Positions 59,915 through 64,000 of a DNA stretch of 64,000 nucleotides are shown here, piece by piece. Each line of letters begins with the position of its first letter. The stretch's first letter is position 1. The stretch comes from Vibrio crassostreae. Lineage in GTDB: Bacteria; Pseudomonadota; Gammaproteobacteria; Enterobacterales; Vibrionaceae. Under the pieces are notes generated by a model that did not search any database, was not told where the DNA came from, and saw only the letters and a program-made list of their open reading frames with translations. The stretch covers positions 2,604,001 to 2,668,000 of the forward strand of contig NZ_AP025476.1 of NCBI RefSeq assembly GCF_024347415.1. Direction: 5' to 3'. The position numbers were made by a program, and so were the translations under genes.

Positions 59915-60541
59915 TTACTTAGTACCGAAGATCTTATCACCAGCATCGCCAAGACCAGGAACAATGTAACCCTTGTCGTTTAGCTTCTCGTCGATTGCGG
60001 CCGTGTAAAGCTCAACATCTGGGTGCGCTTTTTCTAGAGCAGCGATACCTTCAGGAGCAGCAACAAGCACAAGAATCTTAAAGTGCTTACAACCTTTCTC
60101 TTTCATTAGGTCGATAGTCGCGATCATAGAACCACCAGTCGCAAGCATTGGGTCTACCACTAGAGCAATACGCTCGTCGATGTTAGATGCAAGCTTGTTG
60201 AAGTATGGTACTGGCTCAAGTGTTTCTTCGTCACGGTAAATACCAACAACGCTGATACGTGCACTTGGGATGTGCTCAAGAACGCCGTCCATCATGCCTA
60301 GACCAGCACGTAGGATTGGCACTACCGTTACTTTTTTACCTTTAATTTGGTCAACTTCTACTGGACCGTTCCAACCGTTAATCGTCACACGCTCAGTTTC
60401 AAAGTCTGATGTCGCTTCGTATGTTAGAAGGCTACCCACTTCTGTCGCTAGCTCACGAAAACGCTTAGTGCTAATCTCACCTTCACGCATCAGGCCAATT
60501 TTATGTTTTACTAGCGGGTGTTTCACTTCAACAACTTTCAT
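59915..60541 (-). CDS. upp: uracil phosphoribosyltransferase
   Basis: Converts uracil and PRPP to UMP. It has 208 residues, same as E. coli. The PRPP loop is [13 protein letters not shown] and the uracil region is [17 protein letters not shown]. The frame opens at 60556, but GGAGTTGGAA sets the ATG at 60541 ([10 protein letters not shown]). Divergent from purM across a 170-base control region. Confidence 0.96.
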   Translation of the reverse strand: MKVVEVKHPLVKHKIGLMREGEISTKRFRELATEVGSLLTYEATSDFETERVTINGWNGPVEVDQIKGKKVTVVPILRAGLGMMDGVLEHIPSARISVVGIYRDEETLEPVPYFNKLASNIDERIALVVDPMLATGGSMIATIDLMKEKGCKHFKILVLVAAPEGIAALEKAHPDVELYTAAIDEKLNDKGYIVPGLGDAGDKIFGTK

Positions 60542-60629
60542 TTCCAACTCCGGCAATATTTAAACAAACCTGTAGATTATACACGAACTCTAAGGTTATT
60601 TCAGAATCTTTATTCTAATAAAAAAAACC

Positions 60630-60645
60630 GCGCAAACGTTTGCTC
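60630..60645. promoter_or_regulatory. PurR box
   Basis: GCGCAAACGTTTGCTC matches 13 of 16 bases of the PurR consensus ACGCAAACGTTTGCGT. It lies about 20 bases upstream of TAGAAT (60664-60669), a plausible purM -10, where a repressor would block transcription. Confidence 0.78.
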
Positions 60646-60710
60646 TTGGTAATCAAGCCCTGTTAGAATAGCGCCGTTTTCACATCCAACTTAAGTTCGA
60701 GGACTATCCC

Positions 60711-61751
60711 GTGAGTGGTAATACTTCTTCTCTAAGCTACAAAGACGCTGGTGTTGATATCGACGCAGGTAATGCACTAGTAGACCGTATTAAAGGTGCT
60801 GTTAAACGCACTCGTCGCCCTGAAGTAATGGGCGGTATTGGTGGCTTTGGCGCCCTATGTGAACTTCCAACGAAATACAAAGAGCCGGTACTTGTTTCAG
60901 GTACTGATGGTGTTGGTACTAAACTTCGCCTTGCTTTGGATCTGAAAAAACACGACACCATTGGTATCGACCTAGTGGCAATGTGTGTGAACGACCTAAT
61001 CGTTCAAGGTGGTGAGCCGCTATTTTTCCTAGACTACTACGCAACAGGTAAGCTAGATGTAGATACAGCAGCAGACGTTGTTTCTGGTATCGCTGAAGGT
61101 TGTGTTCAAGCTGGTTGTGCACTAATCGGTGGTGAAACGGCTGAAATGCCAGGCATGTACGAAGGCGACGACTACGACGTAGCTGGTTTCTGTGTTGGTG
61201 TTGTAGAAAAAGCTGACATCATTGACGGCGCTAAAGTAGCAGCAGGCGACGCACTTATCGCTGTTGGTTCAAGTGGTCCACACTCAAACGGTTACTCTTT
61301 AATTCGTAAAGTTCTAGAAGTTTCTGGTGCTGATAAGAGTGAAGAACTAGAAGGTCGCACTATCGGTGAGCACCTACTAGAACCTACTAAGATTTACATC
61401 AAATCGGCACTTAAGATGATTGCTGAGCATGACATTCATGCTATCTCGCACATCACAGGTGGTGGTTTCTGGGAAAATATCCCACGCGTACTTCCTGAAG
61501 GCACTAAAGCAGTCATTGATGGCAAGAGCTGGGAATGGCCTGCTATCTTCAGCTGGCTACAAGAGAAAGGTAACGTGGAGACATTCGAAATGTACCGCAC
61601 TTTCAACTGTGGTGTTGGCCTAGTTGTTGCTCTACCTAAAGATCAAGCAGACGCTGCTGTTGAACTACTGAAAGCAGAAGGCGAAAACGCTTGGGTTATC
61701 GGTGAGATCGCAAACGCTGAAGCTGGCGAAGAGCAAGTAGAAATCAAATAA
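60711..61751 (+). CDS. purM: phosphoribosylformylglycinamidine cyclo-ligase
   Basis: Makes AIR from FGAM with ATP in purine synthesis. It has 346 residues. Motifs are [37 protein letters not shown] and [15 protein letters not shown] start with GAGGACTATCCC before it. First gene of purMN, under the PurR box. Confidence 0.96.
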   Translation: MSGNTSSLSYKDAGVDIDAGNALVDRIKGAVKRTRRPEVMGGIGGFGALCELPTKYKEPVLVSGTDGVGTKLRLALDLKKHDTIGIDLVAMCVNDLIVQGGEPLFFLDYYATGKLDVDTAADVVSGIAEGCVQAGCALIGGETAEMPGMYEGDDYDVAGFCVGVVEKADIIDGAKVAAGDALIAVGSSGPHSNGYSLIRKVLEVSGADKSEELEGRTIGEHLLEPTKIYIKSALKMIAEHDIHAISHITGGGFWENIPRVLPEGTKAVIDGKSWEWPAIFSWLQEKGNVETFEMYRTFNCGVGLVVALPKDQADAAVELLKAEGENAWVIGEIANAEAGEEQVEIK

Positions 61752-61782
61752 GTGATACGCTCACTTACTTAGTTAGTTAATC

Positions 61783-61808
61783 AATGAGGACCTAATGGTC
61801 CTCATTTT
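61783..61808 (+). terminator. hairpin after purM
   Basis: AATGAGGACC and GGTCCTCATT pair perfectly around TAAT, followed only by TTGC. It is a partial terminator between purM and purN. Confidence 0.6.
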
Positions 61809-61875
61809 GCTATTTAGCCCGCAGAAAACCTTAGTTTATGTAGGTACATTGTAAACAGTCCAGTTAACCAATCGC

Positions 61876-62562
61876 ATGACCCACTCTATGAAGAACAGCC
61901 ATTCTATGAATAACAGTCACTCTAAGAAAAACATCGTCGTTTTAGTCTCAGGAAGCGGAAGTAACTTGCAGGCAATTTTGGATGCCTGTGAGAGCCACAC
62001 GATTGATGCCTCTGTTAAGGCCGTTTTCTCAAACAAAGCAGAGGCTTTTGGTCTAGAGAGAGCAAAGTCAGCAGGTGTTGACGCTCATTCGGTGAATCCA
62101 AAAGAATTTAATTCGCGTGAAGAATTTGATCATGAATTGATGGTTCAGATCGATGCTTACCAACCCGACCTGATTGTACTCGCTGGCTATATGCGCATTC
62201 TGAGTTCAGAGTTTGTTCGTCATTACGCGGGTAAAATGATCAATATCCACCCTTCTCTGTTACCTAAGTATCCGGGGCTGCACACCCACCAGCGTGCTAT
62301 TGATGCTCAGGACAAAGAGCATGGCACCAGCGTCCACTTTGTTACCGAAGAGCTCGATGGTGGTCCTGTAATCTTACAAGCTAAGGTGCCAGTATTTGAA
62401 GGGGATGATGCCGACATGCTAGCGAGCCGAGTACTCACCCAAGAACACTGCATTTATCCTCTGGTCTGCAAGTGGTTCGCGGAAGATCGTTTATCAATGG
62501 CAAACGGACAAGCTATCTTAGACAGCAAGGCATTGGGCAAGCACGGTTACGCAGAAGAGTAA
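61876..62562 (+). CDS. purN: phosphoribosylglycinamide formyltransferase PurN
   Basis: Transfers formyl from 10-formyl-THF to GAR. It has 228 residues as called. The core starts with IVVLVSGSGSNLQAILDA and holds the catalytic INIHPSLLPKYPG and TEELDGGPV. The N-terminus has an extra segment with three tandem six-residue units (SHSMKN-like). The ATGs at 61876, 61888 and 61906 are all possible, and no clear ribosome site separates them. Confidence 0.93.
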   Translation: MTHSMKNSHSMNNSHSKKNIVVLVSGSGSNLQAILDACESHTIDASVKAVFSNKAEAFGLERAKSAGVDAHSVNPKEFNSREEFDHELMVQIDAYQPDLIVLAGYMRILSSEFVRHYAGKMINIHPSLLPKYPGLHTHQRAIDAQDKEHGTSVHFVTEELDGGPVILQAKVPVFEGDDADMLASRVLTQEHCIYPLVCKWFAEDRLSMANGQAILDSKALGKHGYAEE

Positions 62563-62591
62563 TTCGTTAAAACTAAACCAAATAAAAACAA

Positions 62592-62632
62592 AAAGGCCGC
62601 TTACTGATTCATTAGTACAGTAAGCGGCCTTT
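62592..62632. terminator. bidirectional terminator, purN/yafJ-like
   Basis: AAAGGCCGCTTACTG and CAGTAAGCGGCCTTT are perfect 15-base arms around an 11-base loop between convergent genes. Confidence 0.92.
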
Positions 62633-62668
62633 CTTCTATGCGTTTCAAAATAAAACTATTCGAATTAC

Positions 62669-63514
62669 TTAACTCAATGGCTCAGTCGGTGCTTGGCTTA
62701 CCACCTTCTTCGGCGCATAAGCGACATCTTCCAATGCTTGATGGTTGTTACCAATCAGCTCACCAAAATGAAACAGTGCGTATTCGCCCGGCTTCATTCT
62801 AAACCACTCTTCATTGTCAGTAAGAGGCTGAGTCGCCACTACCGTAACCACATCATTAGGCGTGGTCTCTTCTTGAAAGTTAATCTCAACATCTTCATCA
62901 ATCAGACTCGCATTACCAAAAGGCGCGCGTCTGGTTATCCAGTACAAATGGTTAGTACAGTATGTCATCACATACTCACCATCGCTCAATAACATGTTGA
63001 AAACACCTTTCTCGCGTAGCTTGTCACAACACTCAGCCACGAAACGAAACATACCTTCCATGTCTTGAGGCGGTTCAGGAAAACGCTCTTCAAGTTGTTT
63101 CAGTAGCCAACAAAAAGAGAGTTCACTGTCCGTTTCACCGACAGGTCTGAAACGACCACTCACCAGATCATCATAATCTGACAATTGACCATTGTGAGCA
63201 AAGGTCCAGTATCGCCCCCACAGCTCTCGGGTAAAAGGATGTGTATTTTCTAGATTGACGCCACCACGATTGGCTTGACGGATATGACTGACAACAGCTT
63301 GGCTTTTAATTGGGTAGTTTTGAACCAAGTCAGCGATCTTAGATTCACAGCTCGGATTCGGATCTTTAAAGGTGCGAAAACCCTTACCCTCATAAAAGGT
63401 AATACCCCAGCCATCACGATGCGGGCCGGTGTTACCTCCACGCTGCATAAGACCAGTAAAGCTAAAACAAATATCAGTTGGCACATTCGCGCTCATACCG
63501 AGCAATTCACACAT
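62669..63514 (-). CDS. yafJ: class II glutamine amidotransferase (YafJ-like)
   Basis: N-terminal-nucleophile glutaminase-fold protein of 281 residues. Cys2 after Met1 (MCELLGMSAN) is the nucleophile; further motifs are HRDGWGITFY and HNGQLSDYDD. There is no synthase domain, so the ammonia or amide acceptor is unknown. GGGAG precedes the ATG. Close to gmhA on the same strand, the same pairing as yafJ-gmhA in E. coli. Confidence 0.92.
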   Translation of the reverse strand: MCELLGMSANVPTDICFSFTGLMQRGGNTGPHRDGWGITFYEGKGFRTFKDPNPSCESKIADLVQNYPIKSQAVVSHIRQANRGGVNLENTHPFTRELWGRYWTFAHNGQLSDYDDLVSGRFRPVGETDSELSFCWLLKQLEERFPEPPQDMEGMFRFVAECCDKLREKGVFNMLLSDGEYVMTYCTNHLYWITRRAPFGNASLIDEDVEINFQEETTPNDVVTVVATQPLTDNEEWFRMKPGEYALFHFGELIGNNHQALEDVAYAPKKVVSQAPTEPLS

Positions 63515-63542
63515 GGTTTAATCTACTCCCTATTAAAACCAA

Positions 63543-63565
63543 TGGAGCCAGAAATCTGGGCTCCA
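63543..63565 (-). terminator. weak hairpin between gmhA and yafJ
   Basis: TGGAGCC and GGCTCCA pair; the minus strand then reads ATTGGTTTTAAT, a poor T-tract, so termination may be partial. Confidence 0.45.
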
Positions 63566-63578
63566 GATGTCTGTAAAA

Positions 63579-64000
63579 TTATTCTTCCATCTCTTTTTCG
63601 ACAAGCTGAATCACAATATGAATGATCTTAATGTGAATCTCTTGGATACGGTCTGCGTAACCAAAATGTGGCACTCGGATTTCGATATCAGCGCAACCCG
63701 CCATTTTACCGCCATCTTTACCCGTCAATGCAATCGTCTTCATGCCTTTAGCTTGAGCAGCTTCAATCGCTTTCAAAATGTTGGCAGAGTTACCTGAAGT
63801 CGACAGACCGAACAACACATCACCTTTACGACCTACCGCTTCTACATAACGAGAAAATACGTGGTCGTAGCCAAAATCATTACTCACGCAAGACAGGTGG
63901 CTTGGATCTGAAATCGCAATACCAGCGTAACCTGGACGGTTTTCACGGTATCGGCCAGTAAGCTCTTCTGCGAAGTGCATTGCATCACAGTGTGAACCAC
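63579..64000 (-). CDS. gmhA: phosphoheptose isomerase, 5' end beyond window
   Basis: Sedoheptulose-7-phosphate isomerase, the first step to ADP-heptose for LPS inner core. Only the C-terminal 140 residues are in the window. The frame stays open to the window edge and reads [21 protein letters not shown], the GmhA signature, followed by [18 protein letters not shown] (SIS domain) and ending in [13 protein letters not shown]. The ATG at 63980 is internal, not the start. Confidence 0.93.
   Translation of the reverse strand, partial: GSHCDAMHFAEELTGRYRENRPGYAGIAISDPSHLSCVSNDFGYDHVFSRYVEAVGRKGDVLFGLSTSGNSANILKAIEAAQAKGMKTIALTGKDGGKMAGCADIEIRVPHFGYADRIQEIHIKIIHIVIQLVEKEMEE

Overview
The window is chromosomal DNA of a Vibrio, most likely from the Splendidus group. 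The basis is gene content and order: toxRS divergent from htpG; the fur, glnS, nagE, nagAC block; zipA-ligA divergent from cysZ-cysK; ptsHI-crr followed by polar flagellin genes; and proteins that read as Vibrio-type throughout. The species is an inference. No tRNA, rRNA, CRISPR array, prophage or intact insertion sequence was seen. About 64 protein genes cover the window densely on both strands, and many are separated by clear intrinsic terminators.

Layout. 1-8.8 kb: fur, glnS, the GlcNAc regulon (nagE divergent from nagA-nagC) and a Kef-type antiporter. 8.9-17.4 kb: asnB, rfaH, a peptide transporter, hemH, adk and htpG. 17.6-20.1 kb: toxRS, a SelW-like redox protein and yfcE. 20.1-22.5 kb: a tightly coupled four-gene operon of two paralogous DUF1538 membrane proteins, a PII-like protein and a two-CBS protein. 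22.7-28.3 kb: yfcH, an SDR, cnoX, qmcA, nfeD and cueR, with two very small genes. 28.4-30.5 kb: a lipoprotein and a porin. 30.9-36.4 kb: ligA, zipA, cysZ and cysK. 36.6-42.5 kb: ptsH, ptsI, crr and two flagellins. 42.6-48 kb: a Dyp-type peroxidase, several small conserved proteins, dapE and a LAS peptidase. 48.1-53.8 kb: bamC, dapA, gcvR, bcp, an AT-rich accessory gene, perM and a TusA-like gene. 53.9-64 kb: bepA, yfgD, a WrbA-like gene, two DUF proteins, uraA, upp, purMN, a yafJ-like amidotransferase and the 3' part of gmhA.

How the genes connect. NagE carries no IIA domain, so the IIA-Glc, HPr and EI encoded near 36.6-39.4 kb probably energise GlcNAc uptake. NagA and NagC then process the imported sugar phosphate and sense it. 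CysZ and CysK are consecutive steps of cysteine synthesis. DapA and DapE serve lysine and peptidoglycan synthesis. BamC and BepA act in outer-membrane assembly, and ToxRS probably controls porin genes. UraA, Upp, PurM and PurN handle nucleobase salvage and synthesis. Visible control sites include a CRP site at nag, a sigma-32-type promoter for htpG, sigma-28 promoters for both flagellins and a PurR box at purM.

The best candidate for an undescribed system is the DUF1538/DUF1538/PII-like/CBS operon (20173-22442). It looks like a heteromeric membrane transporter or channel made together with two ligand-sensing cytoplasmic subunits. Smaller items worth checking are a 21-residue membrane ORF (24647-24712), a secreted 59-residue peptide with two cysteines (27683-27862), an AT-rich Sel1-like gene (51765-52430) and a long palindromic non-coding element (39649-39745).
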